A stretch of 33,439 bases of DNA, taken from assembly GCA_902805735.1 (NCBI GenBank), contig CADCTW010000176.1, positions 1 through 33,439 on the forward strand, read 5' to 3'. Source of the DNA: an uncultured Gemmatimonadota bacterium. GTDB taxonomy: Bacteria > Gemmatimonadota > Gemmatimonadetes > Longimicrobiales > Longimicrobiaceae. Positions 7,589 through 16,233 of the stretch are shown in pieces. Position 1 is the first letter of the stretch, and every line of letters starts with the position of its first letter. Made by a program: the position numbers and the translations under genes. Under the pieces are notes generated by a model that ran no database searches, had not been told where the DNA came from, and was given only the letters and a program-made list of their open reading frames with translations.

Positions 7589-8836
7589 ATGGCAAGGCCG
7601 GTCGTCCTCACCTTCGTGCACTACTACCTGCCGGGCTACAAGTCCGGCGGGCCCATCCGCACCATCTCGCACCTGGTGGAGCACCTGGGCGGCGAGCTGG
7701 ACTTCCGCATCGTGACGGCGGACCGCGACGCGACCGACGAGGCGCCGTACCCCAGCGTGCGCGTGGACGCGTGGAACACCGTGGGGCAGGCGCAGGTCTT
7801 CTACGCGTCGCCCGCGGCGCGGCGGGCGGGTGCGCTGGCCCGGCTGGCCGCGGCGACGCCCCACGACCTGCTCTACGTCAACAGCTTCTTCGACGCGGAG
7901 CTCACGGTGCCCGCCATGTTCGGCCGGGCCACGGGGCGCTTTCCGCGCCGGCCGCTGATCATCGCGCCGCGGGGCGAGTTCGCGCCGGCGTCGCTGGCCT
8001 CCAAGCGCTGGAAGAAGGCGCCGTACCTGGCGGTCTTCCGCGCGCTGCGGCTGGGCAGGGGGGCCACCTGGCAGGCGTCCAGCGAGTTCGAGGCGGAAGA
8101 CGTGCGGCGGGTGATCGGCCCCCCCGAGGGCGCCCTGCGCATCGCGCCCAACCTGCCGCCGGCCGGCACCGCGGCGCGCACCGAGCGGCCCCCGCGCGAC
8201 CCGTCGCGGCCGCTGCGCCTGGTCTTCCTTTCCCGCATCGCGCCCATCAAGAACCTGGACTTCGCCCTGCGCGCGCTGCGCCGCGTGTCCGTGCCCGTGG
8301 ACTTCGAGATCTACGGGCCCATGCGCGATCCCGCGTTCTGGGCACGGTGCGAGGAGCTGGTCCGCGCGCTGCCGCCGCACGTGCGCGCGCGCTACCACGG
8401 GCCGGTGGAGAACGAGCACGTGCCGCGGGTGATGGCGGAGCACGACCTCTTCCTCCTCCCCACGCGCGGCGAGAACTACGGCCACGTGATCCGCGAGGCG
8501 CTCACCGCCGGCACGCCGGTGCTGATCGCGGACACCACCCCGTGGCGCGGGCTGGAAGCCGCGGGCGCGGGGTGGGACCTGCCGCTGGACGACGAGGCGC
8601 CCTTCGCCGCGCGCATCGAGGAATTCGCCCGTCTCACCCCCGCCCAGCGCGCGCTGGCCGGGGAGCGGGCGCGCGCCTACGTGGGCGAGCGCATGGCCGC
8701 GCCCGCCCTGGTGGAGGCGAACCGCGCCCTGTTCGCCGCCGCGCTCGCCACCGGGCCGCGCGGCGTTTCCCGTTCCATTACCGCCCCATCCGGGCCCCGG
8801 CGCCCGGACGGCGCAGAGCCAGCAGATAAACGATGA
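7589..8836 (+). CDS. GT4-family glycosyltransferase
   Basis: Predicted 415-aa GT-B glycosyltransferase. The N-terminus MARPVVLTFVHYYLPGYKSGGPIR carries the glycine-rich acceptor-side loop. IIAPRGEFAPASLASKRWKK (near residue 127) and LVFLSRIAPIKNLDFALRAL (near 211) are typical of the family. The donor-site motif is a canonical EX7E, GENYGHVIREAL with E295 and E303, followed by TAGTPVLIAD. The stop overlaps the next start as ATGA at 8833-8836, so translation is probably coupled to the bi-domain oxidoreductase. It is the first member of a nine-gene tightly joined run ending at 18081. Sugar specificity is unknown. Confidence 0.88.
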   Translation: MARPVVLTFVHYYLPGYKSGGPIRTISHLVEHLGGELDFRIVTADRDATDEAPYPSVRVDAWNTVGQAQVFYASPAARRAGALARLAAATPHDLLYVNSFFDAELTVPAMFGRATGRFPRRPLIIAPRGEFAPASLASKRWKKAPYLAVFRALRLGRGATWQASSEFEAEDVRRVIGPPEGALRIAPNLPPAGTAARTERPPRDPSRPLRLVFLSRIAPIKNLDFALRALRRVSVPVDFEIYGPMRDPAFWARCEELVRALPPHVRARYHGPVENEHVPRVMAEHDLFLLPTRGENYGHVIREALTAGTPVLIADTTPWRGLEAAGAGWDLPLDDEAPFAARIEEFARLTPAQRALAGERARAYVGERMAAPALVEANRALFAAALATGPRGVSRSITAPSGPRRPDGAEPADKR

Positions 8837-10953
8837 AGCAGCTTCTCCAGCGGTTCGACACCGGCACCACGATGCTCGCCGAGGTTCCCGTTCCCGCCGT
8901 GTCGGGCCCCACGCTCCTGGTGCGCGGCGCCGCCAGCCTGATCTCCGCGGGCACGGAGCGGATGCTGGTGGACTTCGGGCGCGCGTCGCTCATCCAGAAG
9001 GCGCGGCAGCAGCCGGACAAGGTGCGCCAGGTGCTGGACAAGGTGCGCACCGACGGCCTGGCACCCACCATGGAGGCGGTGCGCGCCAAGCTGGAGGCGC
9101 CCATCCCGCTGGGGTACTGCAGCGCGGGCACGGTGGTGGAGGCGGGGCCTCGCGTGAAGGGCTTCAGCCCCGGCGACCGGGTGGTGACCAACGGCCCGCA
9201 CGCCGAGTACGTTCGCGTCCCCCACACGCTGGCGGCCCGCATCCCCGACGGGGTTTCCTTCGAGGCCGCCGCGTTCACCCCCGTGGCCGCCATCGGGCTG
9301 CAGGGGATCCGGCTGGCCGCGCCCACGCTGGGCGAGACGGTGGTGGTGTACGGGCTGGGGCTGATCGGGCTGCTCACGGTGCAGCTGCTGCGCGCCAGCG
9401 GGTGCCGGGTGATCGGGATCGACCGCGACGCGGAGCGCCTGGCGCTGGCGGAGCGCTTCGGTGCCATCCCCCTGGACGGCTCCGCGGGCGACGTGGTGGC
9501 CGGCGTGGAGGCCATCACGGGCGGCGTGGGCGCCGACGCCGTGCTCCTCACCCTGGCCTCCGACTCCGACGAGCCGGTGCACCAGGCGGCGGCCATGAGC
9601 CGGCAGCGCGGGCGGCTGGTGCTGGTGGGAGTGACCGGGCTGTCGCTGCGGCGGGAGGACTTCTTCAAGAAGGAGCTCACCTTCGCCGTTTCGTGCAGCT
9701 ACGGGCCGGGGCGCTACGACCCCGAGTACGAGGAGGGGGGGCGCGACTACCCGGTGGGCTTCGTGCGCTGGACGGAGCAGCGCAACTTCGAGGCGGTGCT
9801 GGCGATGATGGCCACCGGCGCCCTCGACCCCCTCCCGCTCGTCACCCACCGCTTCGCCTTCGCGGACGCGCCCGCGGCGTACGACGTGATCACGGGCGGC
9901 GAGCGCAGCCTGGGCGTGGTGCTCACCTACCCGGCGGCCGACGATGCCGCCGTGTCCCGCGCGCGCACCATCGAGCGGGTGCGGGCCGAGCCCACGCGCG
10001 CGGGCGGCGCCGGGGTGATCGGCGCGGGGAACTTCGCCGTGCGCACCCTCCTCCCCGCCATGCAGGCGGAAGGGGTGCGGCTCCGCGCCATCGCCAGCGG
10101 CGGGGGCACCACGGGGGCCGTGGCGGCCGAGAAGTTCAACTTCGAGCGCGCCACCACGGACCTGGAGGCCATCTTCGGCGACCCGGAGGTGGACGCCGTG
10201 TACGTGCTCACCCGCCACGACAGCCACGCCTCGCTGGCCGTGCGCGCGCTGGAGGCGGGGAAGCACGTGTTCGTGGAGAAGCCGCTCGCGCTCACCGAGG
10301 ACGATCTGGACGCCGTGGCGGCGGCGGCGCAACGCTCGGGGCGCCACCTGATGGTGGGCTTCAACCGCCGCTTCGCCCCGCTCACCACCGAGGTCCGGGA
10401 GATCCTGCGCGGGCGCGTGGGCCCCGTCTCGGTGATCGCCACCGTCAACGCCGGCGCCATCCCCCGCGACCACTGGACGCAGGACCCGGAGGCGGGGGGC
10501 GGGCGCATCGTGGGCGAGGCGCTGCACTGGATCGACCTGGCCCGCTCGCTGGTGGGCGCCGAGATCCTGGACGTGCACGTGACCCCCGCGCGGAACCCGC
10601 AGGGCCGGCCCATCGACGACATCGCCCACGTCTCCGTGGAGTTCGCGGACGGGTCCACGGCGGTGGTCCACTACCTGGCGAACGGGGCCAAGGCGTTCCC
10701 CAAGGAGCGCATCGAGTGCTTCTTCGACGGCAAGACGGTGGGGATCGACAACTGGCGCCGCCTGCAGCGCTTCGGCGTGCCGGGGCCCTGGTTCGAGGGG
10801 AAGGGGCGGATGGACAAGGGCCACCAGGCGGAGATCCGCGCCTGGATCCGGGCCGTGCGCGAGGGCGGCGAGCCGCCCATCCCCCTGGCGGAGCTGATCG
10901 AGGTGTCGCGCTGGGCCATCCGCGCGGGCGCCATGGCGCGGGACGGTCGATGA
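8833..10953 (+). CDS. Bi-domain oxidoreductase (MDR + Gfo/Idh/MocA fusion)
   Basis: Predicted 706-aa fusion. Residues about 1-375 form a medium-chain dehydrogenase/reductase with the NAD(P)-binding motif VVVYGLGLIGLLTVQLL near 169-185. Residues about 390-700 form a Gfo/Idh/MocA dehydrogenase with GVIGAGNFAVRTLLPAM near 392 and the catalytic-lysine motif EKPLALTEDDL near 482. In the MDR half, the usual zinc-site Cys and Gly-His-Glu positions read SAGTE and GYCSAG, so it looks zinc-independent. Such fusions recur next to heparinase-like and WbuB-like genes in polysaccharide loci, as here. The likely role is redox chemistry on a nucleotide sugar or glycan precursor; the exact reaction is unknown. 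It overlaps both neighbours by ATGA. Confidence 0.88.
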   Translation: MKQLLQRFDTGTTMLAEVPVPAVSGPTLLVRGAASLISAGTERMLVDFGRASLIQKARQQPDKVRQVLDKVRTDGLAPTMEAVRAKLEAPIPLGYCSAGTVVEAGPRVKGFSPGDRVVTNGPHAEYVRVPHTLAARIPDGVSFEAAAFTPVAAIGLQGIRLAAPTLGETVVVYGLGLIGLLTVQLLRASGCRVIGIDRDAERLALAERFGAIPLDGSAGDVVAGVEAITGGVGADAVLLTLASDSDEPVHQAAAMSRQRGRLVLVGVTGLSLRREDFFKKELTFAVSCSYGPGRYDPEYEEGGRDYPVGFVRWTEQRNFEAVLAMMATGALDPLPLVTHRFAFADAPAAYDVITGGERSLGVVLTYPAADDAAVSRARTIERVRAEPTRAGGAGVIGAGNFAVRTLLPAMQAEGVRLRAIASGGGTTGAVAAEKFNFERATTDLEAIFGDPEVDAVYVLTRHDSHASLAVRALEAGKHVFVEKPLALTEDDLDAVAAAAQRSGRHLMVGFNRRFAPLTTEVREILRGRVGPVSVIATVNAGAIPRDHWTQDPEAGGGRIVGEALHWIDLARSLVGAEILDVHVTPARNPQGRPIDDIAHVSVEFADGSTAVVHYLANGAKAFPKERIECFFDGKTVGIDNWRRLQRFGVPGPWFEGKGRMDKGHQAEIRAWIRAVREGGEPPIPLAELIEVSRWAIRAGAMARDGR

Positions 10954-12161
10954 GCGCAGCGCCCCGGCTGCTGTGGGTCAACCACTTCGCCATCCCGCCC
11001 GGCGAGGGCGGGGGGACGCGCCACTTCGAGATCGGGCGGGAGCTGGCCGGGCGCGGGTGGGAGGTCACCGTGGCCGCGTCGGACATGAACCTGCACACCC
11101 GCAGGTACTCGCGGCGCGCGGACGGCGGCGACCGTACGGCGATCGGGGAGACGATCGAGGGCGTGCGCTTCCTCTGGCTGTGGGCGGCGCCGTACGAGCG
11201 CAACGACTGGCGGCGCGCGGTCAACTGGCTCTCGTTCGGCCGCGAGCTGCTGGCGCGCGACGTCCCCCGCGCGGACGTGGTGATCGGCTCGTCGCCGCAC
11301 CTGTTCGCGGCGCTGGCGGCGGAGCGCCTGGCCGCGCGCTGGGGCGTGCCCTTTTTGTTCGAGGTGCGCGACCTGTGGCCGGAGAGCCTGGCCGCGGCGG
11401 GGAAGGGCAAGTCGCTCGGCTATCGCGGGCTGGACGCCATCGCCCGCCACCTGTACCGCCGCGCCTCGCGCATCATCGTGCTGGCGCGCGGCACCGGCGA
11501 GTACCTGGAGGGCAAGGGGATCCCCGCCGGCAAGCTGGCGTACGTCCCCAACGGCGTGGACCTGAACGCGTTCGGCGGGGGGGAGCGGCCGGTGCGCGAA
11601 GGGCTCACCCTGGTGTACGCCGGGGCGCACGGGCCCTTCAACGGGCTGGACACGGTGCTGGGCGCCGCGGAGCTCCTCCGCGGCCGCGCCGGCATCCGTT
11701 TCCTGCTGGTGGGCGACGGTCCCTCCAAGCCCGAGCTGGTGGCGAGCGCGCGCGCCCGCGGCCTGGGCAACGTGGAGTTCCGCGATCCCGTGGCCAAGGT
11801 CAGGATGCCCGGGCTGCTCGCCGAGGCGGACGCCGGGCTGATGGTGCTGCGCGAGGCGGAGCTCTTCTCCTTCGGCGTGAGCCCCAACAAGCTTTTCGAC
11901 TACCTGGGCGCCGCGCTCCCCGTGGTCTGCAACGTCCCCGGCGAGGTGGCGGGGATGCTGGCCGCGAGCGGGGCGGGCGTGCAGACGGCGGACGCCTCCG
12001 CCGCGGCGCTGGCCGACGCCATCGTGCGCATGGAGGGCGCCGGGCCGGCCGCCCGCCGCGCGATGGGAGCGCGCGGGCGCGAATGGGTGGGGACGGAGCA
12101 CGGGCGCGACGTGCTCGGCTCCAAGCTGGACACGCTGCTGCGGCGGGAGATCGCCCGATGA
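10950..12161 (+). CDS. WbuB-like GT4 glycosyltransferase
   Basis: Predicted 403-aa GT-B glycosyltransferase of the WbuB-like type. It starts MSAAPRLLWVNHFAIPPGEGGGTRHFE, with the acceptor-side glycine loop and the GxxRHxE pattern typical of this subgroup. Further marks are EVRDLWPES near residue 138, YVPNGVD near 195, LVYAGAHGPFNGLDTVLGAA near 222 and SPNKLFDYLGAALPVV near 310, where the subgroup carries S-P-N-K in place of a full EX7E. It may transfer an N-acetylated amino sugar such as FucNAc, as WbuB does, but this is only family inference. Both ends overlap neighbours by ATGA (10950-10953 and 12158-12161). Confidence 0.87.
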   Translation: MSAAPRLLWVNHFAIPPGEGGGTRHFEIGRELAGRGWEVTVAASDMNLHTRRYSRRADGGDRTAIGETIEGVRFLWLWAAPYERNDWRRAVNWLSFGRELLARDVPRADVVIGSSPHLFAALAAERLAARWGVPFLFEVRDLWPESLAAAGKGKSLGYRGLDAIARHLYRRASRIIVLARGTGEYLEGKGIPAGKLAYVPNGVDLNAFGGGERPVREGLTLVYAGAHGPFNGLDTVLGAAELLRGRAGIRFLLVGDGPSKPELVASARARGLGNVEFRDPVAKVRMPGLLAEADAGLMVLREAELFSFGVSPNKLFDYLGAALPVVCNVPGEVAGMLAASGAGVQTADASAAALADAIVRMEGAGPAARRAMGARGREWVGTEHGRDVLGSKLDTLLRREIAR

Positions 12162-13996
12162 AAGTGCCCCTTCACCGCTGGCCCGAAGCCGCCGTGACCG
12201 TGGCGCGCACCTGGGGGGCGCGCGGCGCCGCGCTGCGCGCCATCCACGAGGTGCGGCGCTCGCGCAGCGGGTTTCGCCCGGGCCCTCGCCACGCACCGGG
12301 CGCCGCCCCGTCCCCCGCGGGCGATCCCTTCCGGGTCGATGCCGCCCGCCTGCGGGCCGCGACGGACCGGGAGGGGGCCGTGGCCCGCGCGGAGCGGGTG
12401 CGGAACGGGTTCCACCACGCGTACCGCTGGGACTGGCGCCCCCTCCCGGCGGACGCGGCGGGGTGGCACGTGCATCCGCTCACGGGGAAGCCGTTCCCCA
12501 CGGGGCTTCCCTGGTGGCGCGTTCCGCACCTGCACCCCGAGCTGGGCGACATCAAGGACGTGTGGGAGCCCGGGCGCTTCGCGTGGGTGTACGACCTGGT
12601 GCGCGGCTACCTGGTCACGGGCGACGAGCGCTACGCGGACGCGTTCCACGAGCGCCTGGCCCAGTGGCACGAGAGCAGCCCGCCCTTCCAGGGGGTGCAC
12701 TGGTCGTGCGGCCAGGAAACGGCCATCCGCGCCACGGCGCTGCTCTACGCGGACGCCAACCTCCCCGCGCGCGGCACGCTGCTGCGGGAGGTGCTGGCCG
12801 CCAGCGGCGAGCGGATCGCGGACGCCATCGGCTACGCGCTCTCGCAGCGCAACAACCACGGCATCTCGGAAGCGGTGGGGCTCGTGCTCGTGGGCTCCCG
12901 GCTGGCCGGCGCGCACCCCGAGGCCGGGCGGTGGGCCGAGTCCGGCCGGCGCCACGTGGAGGCGCTGGTGAGGGAGCAGTTCGCGGAAGACGGCTGGTAC
13001 ATCCAGCACTCGTTCACCTACCTGCGCCTGGCGGTGGAGCAGTGCGTGCTGGCCCAGCGCGCCCTGCGCGCCCGCGGGCAAACCCTGTCCGCCCCCGCCG
13101 TGGCGCGCATCCGCGCCGCCGTCGAGCTGCTGCTGGGGGTGATCGAGCCGGGGACGGGGATCGTGCCCAACCACGGCGCCAACGACGGCGCCCTGGTCCA
13201 TCCCACCACCCTGGCGGAGTACCGCGACTTCCGCCCGGTGCTCACCGCCGCGTGCGCGGTGTTCGGCTTCCCGCTCCCCGCCGGCGTCGGGGCGGACGCG
13301 GAGACGCTGGCGTGGCTGGGCGCCGCGCCGCCCCAGGCTGGCGAGCCGCTGCGCGACGGCGTGCGCAGCGGGCCCTCCGGATGGGCGAGCGCGCGGGTGG
13401 GGGGGGCGTGCGTGTTCCTGCGCGCCGGGCGCTACACCTCGCGCCCCCAGCACCTGGACCCGCTGCACCTGGACGTGCGCTTCGGCGCGCGCGAGGTGGT
13501 GGTGGACCCGGGGAGCTACCTGTACAACGGCCCGCCTCCCTGGCGCAACGGGCTCGCCGGCGCGCGTTTCCACAACGGCCCGCTGCTGGACGACCGCGAG
13601 CCAGGGGTGCGCGGACCTCGCTTCCTGTGGTATCTTTGGCCCGCCGCCGACCTCCTCCGCGCGGAGATGGAAGGGGGCCAGGCGGTGCTCGTGGCCGAGG
13701 TTCCCGGCCAGGTGCGCCGCGAGGTGCGCGCCGGCGCGGACGGGGTGGTGGTGACCGACCGCGTGCTGCGGCCGGACGCCCGTTCCGCCAGCGTGCGCTG
13801 GACGCTGCACCCGGACGCCGACCCCGCCTCGGTGCGCGTGGAGGGCCCGTCCCAGCTGCGCGAAGCGCGCGAGGGAGAGCCGGCGGGGTGGGTCTCGCTC
13901 CACTACGGCGAGCGCACCGCCTCCCGCGTGGTAGACGCCCGGCGCGAGCCGCCGGAGGCGCTCCAGGTCGTCACCGTGATCGCACCCGGCCCGTGA
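12158..13996 (+). CDS. Heparinase II/III-like protein
   Basis: Predicted 612-aa protein with the (alpha/alpha) toroid plus C-terminal beta-sheet layout of heparinase II/III-type polysaccharide lyases. In the toroid, SQRNNHGISEAVGLVLVG (near residues 228-245) and DGWYIQHSFTYLRLAVEQ (near 277-294) carry the Asn, His and Tyr expected in the catalytic groove, and PNHGANDGA follows near 338. The C-terminal domain starts near 425 with HLDPLHLDVRFGAREVVVDPGS and includes RFHNGPLLDD. No signal peptide or transmembrane segment is evident, so an intracellular site is possible. It lies between a GT and the priming transferase, overlapping both (ATGA and GTGA), so it belongs to polysaccharide synthesis, perhaps as an editing enzyme or uronate epimerase/lyase. 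Function is inferred only. Confidence 0.83.
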   Translation: MKVPLHRWPEAAVTVARTWGARGAALRAIHEVRRSRSGFRPGPRHAPGAAPSPAGDPFRVDAARLRAATDREGAVARAERVRNGFHHAYRWDWRPLPADAAGWHVHPLTGKPFPTGLPWWRVPHLHPELGDIKDVWEPGRFAWVYDLVRGYLVTGDERYADAFHERLAQWHESSPPFQGVHWSCGQETAIRATALLYADANLPARGTLLREVLAASGERIADAIGYALSQRNNHGISEAVGLVLVGSRLAGAHPEAGRWAESGRRHVEALVREQFAEDGWYIQHSFTYLRLAVEQCVLAQRALRARGQTLSAPAVARIRAAVELLLGVIEPGTGIVPNHGANDGALVHPTTLAEYRDFRPVLTAACAVFGFPLPAGVGADAETLAWLGAAPPQAGEPLRDGVRSGPSGWASARVGGACVFLRAGRYTSRPQHLDPLHLDVRFGAREVVVDPGSYLYNGPPPWRNGLAGARFHNGPLLDDREPGVRGPRFLWYLWPAADLLRAEMEGGQAVLVAEVPGQVRREVRAGADGVVVTDRVLRPDARSASVRWTLHPDADPASVRVEGPSQLREAREGEPAGWVSLHYGERTASRVVDARREPPEALQVVTVIAPGP

Positions 13997-14634
13997 ACCG
14001 CAGCTCATCCGGAGGCGTCCTCAAGCGCGCCATCGACGTGGCCGCGTCGGCCACGCTCCTCGCGGCGTTCTCGCCCCTCCTGGCGCTCACGGCGCTGGGC
14101 ATCGCCCTGGAGGACGGCGGGCCCGTGTTCTACCGGCAGCTCCGCGTGGGGGTGGGGGAGAAGGAGTATTCCCTGCTCAAGTTCCGCAGCATGCGGGTGA
14201 ACACCAGGAGCGTGGACGAGGTGGGGCAGGTGCGGGGCGACCACGAGCTGGTGACCCGCGTGGGGCGCATCATCCGCCGCCTCAAGATCGACGAGCTCCC
14301 GCAGCTCCTCAACGTCCTGGCGGGCGACATGAGCCTGGTGGGCCCGCGCCCCACCGTCGCGTCGCAGGTGCGCGAGTACGACGCCCTGCAGCGCCGCCGG
14401 CTGGAGGTGCGCCCCGGGATGACGGGATGGGCCCAGGTCAACGGCAACACCGAGGTGAGCTGGAAGGAGCGCATCGAGCTCGACGTGTGGTACGTCGACC
14501 ACCGGTCGCTCCTGCTGGACCTCCGCATCCTGTTCAGGACCGTTCTGGTGGTCCTGTTCGGCGAGCGCCCCAACCCCAACGCACTGCAAGCGGCCTCGCA
14601 CTATGCGGACAGCACTCGTCGGCGCGGTCGATAG
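13993..14634 (+). CDS. Bacterial sugar transferase (PglC/WcaJ-type priming phosphoglycosyltransferase)
   Basis: Predicted 213-aa monotopic phosphoglycosyltransferase that moves a sugar-1-phosphate from UDP-sugar to undecaprenyl phosphate, the first step of repeat-unit assembly on the inner membrane. It has one N-terminal membrane segment (about residues 12-36, from [19 protein letters not shown]). It also has [22 protein letters not shown] near 43-64 and the catalytic D-E dyad in [23 protein letters not shown] near 97-119. The length is that of the small PglC-like class, not the long WcaJ class with extra membrane segments. GTG 13993 overlaps the previous stop as GTGA. The 3' end overlaps the formyltransferase start by 32 nt. 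With the DegT and NeuD-like genes downstream, the primed sugar is probably a bacillosamine-like amino sugar. Confidence 0.92.
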   Translation: MNRSSSGGVLKRAIDVAASATLLAAFSPLLALTALGIALEDGGPVFYRQLRVGVGEKEYSLLKFRSMRVNTRSVDEVGQVRGDHELVTRVGRIIRRLKIDELPQLLNVLAGDMSLVGPRPTVASQVREYDALQRRRLEVRPGMTGWAQVNGNTEVSWKERIELDVWYVDHRSLLLDLRILFRTVLVVLFGERPNPNALQAASHYADSTRRRGR

Positions 14635-15565
14635 CACCCGGATCGCGCTGGAGGCGCTGGCGGAGGCGGGACATCCGCCCCTGGCGCTCTTCACGCTTCC
14701 CCCCGAGCGCTCCGCGCGGCACTCGGACTACGTGGACATCGCCCCCGTGGCCGCGCGCCACGGGGTGCGCGTGGTGCCCGCGCCCAACGTCAACGCGCCC
14801 GAGGTGCTGGACGAGCTGAGGCGGCTGGAGCTGGACTACCTGATGGTCATCGGGTGGTCGCAGATCTGCCGCCCGGAGCTGCTGGGCGTGGCGCGCCGGG
14901 GCTCCATCGGCTACCACCCGGCCGCGCTCCCCCAGAACCGCGGGCGCGCCGTGATCCCGTGGACCATCATCCAGGGGATCGAGAGCACCGGCTCCACCCT
15001 CTTCTGGATGGACGAGGGGGTGGACTCCGGCGACATCATCGCCCAGGAGATCTTCGCCGTGGACCCCGGCGAGACGGCGGCCACGCTCTACGAGAAGCAC
15101 CTGCAGGCGGTGTGGCGGCTGATGCGCGCGGCCGTGCCCCGGCTGGCGGAGGGAACCGCGCCGCGCGTCCCACAGGACCATGCTCGCGCGTCCTACTGTT
15201 CGCGGCGCACGGCGGACGACGGGTTGATCGACTGGTCGCGCCCCGCCCGCGAGGTCTGGACGCTGATCCGCGCCGCGGGCGAGCCCTATCCCGGCGCGTT
15301 CACCTTCGCGGGCGCGGAGCGCATCGTGGTGCGCGAGGCGGCCTACGTGGGCGCCGCGCCCTACACGGGGATGCAGGGGCAGGTGCAGGCGGTGGGGGAG
15401 GAAGGGGCGCTGGTGCGCTGCGGCGACGGCGAACACGTGCTGCTGCGCGTGGTGCAGCGCGACGGCGAGGCGCCGCTCCCCGCGGCGGCCGTGATCAAGA
15501 ACCACGTGAAGCTGGGCCTCAGCCTGCTCACGCTTCACCGGATGCTTCACAAGGGAGCGGTCTAG
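14603..15565 (+). CDS. Formyltransferase-family protein (Fmt/ArnA-like)
   Basis: Predicted 320-aa N10-formyltetrahydrofolate-dependent transferase, probably acting on an amino sugar and not on Met-tRNA, given its place in a polysaccharide locus. The N-terminal catalytic fold spans about residues 1-195 and contains IGYHPAALPQNRGRAVIPW (H105) and DEGVDSGDI (D141), two of the Asn-His-Asp triad. The triad Asn, two residues before His, is Gly103 here. The C-terminal Fmt-type domain follows with DDGLIDWSRPAREVWTLIRA and EPYPGAFTF. It overlaps the priming transferase gene by 32 nt and its TAG overlaps the next GTG by one base (TAGTG), so coupling to the PIG-L deacetylase is likely. Confidence 0.85.
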   Translation: MRTALVGAVDSTRIALEALAEAGHPPLALFTLPPERSARHSDYVDIAPVAARHGVRVVPAPNVNAPEVLDELRRLELDYLMVIGWSQICRPELLGVARRGSIGYHPAALPQNRGRAVIPWTIIQGIESTGSTLFWMDEGVDSGDIIAQEIFAVDPGETAATLYEKHLQAVWRLMRAAVPRLAEGTAPRVPQDHARASYCSRRTADDGLIDWSRPAREVWTLIRAAGEPYPGAFTFAGAERIVVREAAYVGAAPYTGMQGQVQAVGEEGALVRCGDGEHVLLRVVQRDGEAPLPAAAVIKNHVKLGLSLLTLHRMLHKGAV

Positions 15566-16233
15566 TGCGAGGAAGAGTGCTTGTGGTGGCGCCGCACCCC
15601 GACGACGAGGTGCTGGGTGTGGGGGGGACGATGGCCAGGCTGGCGGCGGAAGGGAACGAGGTGTACGTGGTGATCGTGACGCGCGGCTTTCCGCCGCACT
15701 TCGACGCGGAGTTCATCGCGCAGGGGCGGCGCGAGGCGGGGATCGCGCACGAGGTGCTGGGGGTGAAGAAGACCTTCTTCCTGGACCTCCCGGCCGTGGC
15801 GCTGGACACCCTGGCGCACCGCGACGTCAACGCGGCCATCGGCGGCGTGTTCCGCGAAGTCGCGCCGGACACCGTCTTCCTCCCCTTCGTGGGCGACATC
15901 CACCTGGACCACCAGCTCGTGTTCCTTTCCGCGCTGGTGGCGACGCGGCCGGCCAACGCCGGGTTCCCCACGGCTGTATACGCCTACGAGACCCTGTCCG
16001 AGACCAACTGGAACGCGCCCTACCTGGCCCCCGCCTTCACCCCCAACACCTTCGTGGACATCTCGGGGTACATCGACCGCAAGGTCGCCGCGATGACGGC
16101 GTTCGCCTCGCAGGTGAAGGAGCCGCCGCACGAGCGCTCGGCCGAGACGCTGCGCGCCCTCGCCACGGTGCGCGGGAGCACGGTGGGCGTGCGCGCCGCC
16201 GAAGCCTTCGTCAGCATCCGCCAGGTGATCTGA
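15565..16233 (+). CDS. PIG-L family (LmbE-like) deacetylase
   Basis: Predicted 222-aa zinc-dependent N-deacetylase of the PIG-L/LmbE family, which removes N-acetyl groups from GlcNAc-type substrates. The metal motif APHPDDE is at residues 9-15 and the second motif, DIHLDHQ, gives H113 and H116. The GTG at 15565 shares its first base with the formyltransferase stop and follows AAGGGAGCGG (15551-15560). The acyltransferase gene begins directly at the next base after the stop. A reasonable inference is that it frees an amino group for re-acylation (formylation or acetylation) by a neighbour, but direct action on the polymer or on a nucleotide sugar cannot be told apart. Confidence 0.87.
   Translation: MRGRVLVVAPHPDDEVLGVGGTMARLAAEGNEVYVVIVTRGFPPHFDAEFIAQGRREAGIAHEVLGVKKTFFLDLPAVALDTLAHRDVNAAIGGVFREVAPDTVFLPFVGDIHLDHQLVFLSALVATRPANAGFPTAVYAYETLSETNWNAPYLAPAFTPNTFVDISGYIDRKVAAMTAFASQVKEPPHERSAETLRALATVRGSTVGVRAAEAFVSIRQVI

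Noticed and set aside
14603..15565. Assignment of the formyltransferase as fmt (Met-tRNA formyltransferase)
   Set aside because: The locus is devoted to polysaccharide synthesis, the triad Asn is replaced, and def, the usual neighbour of fmt, is absent.
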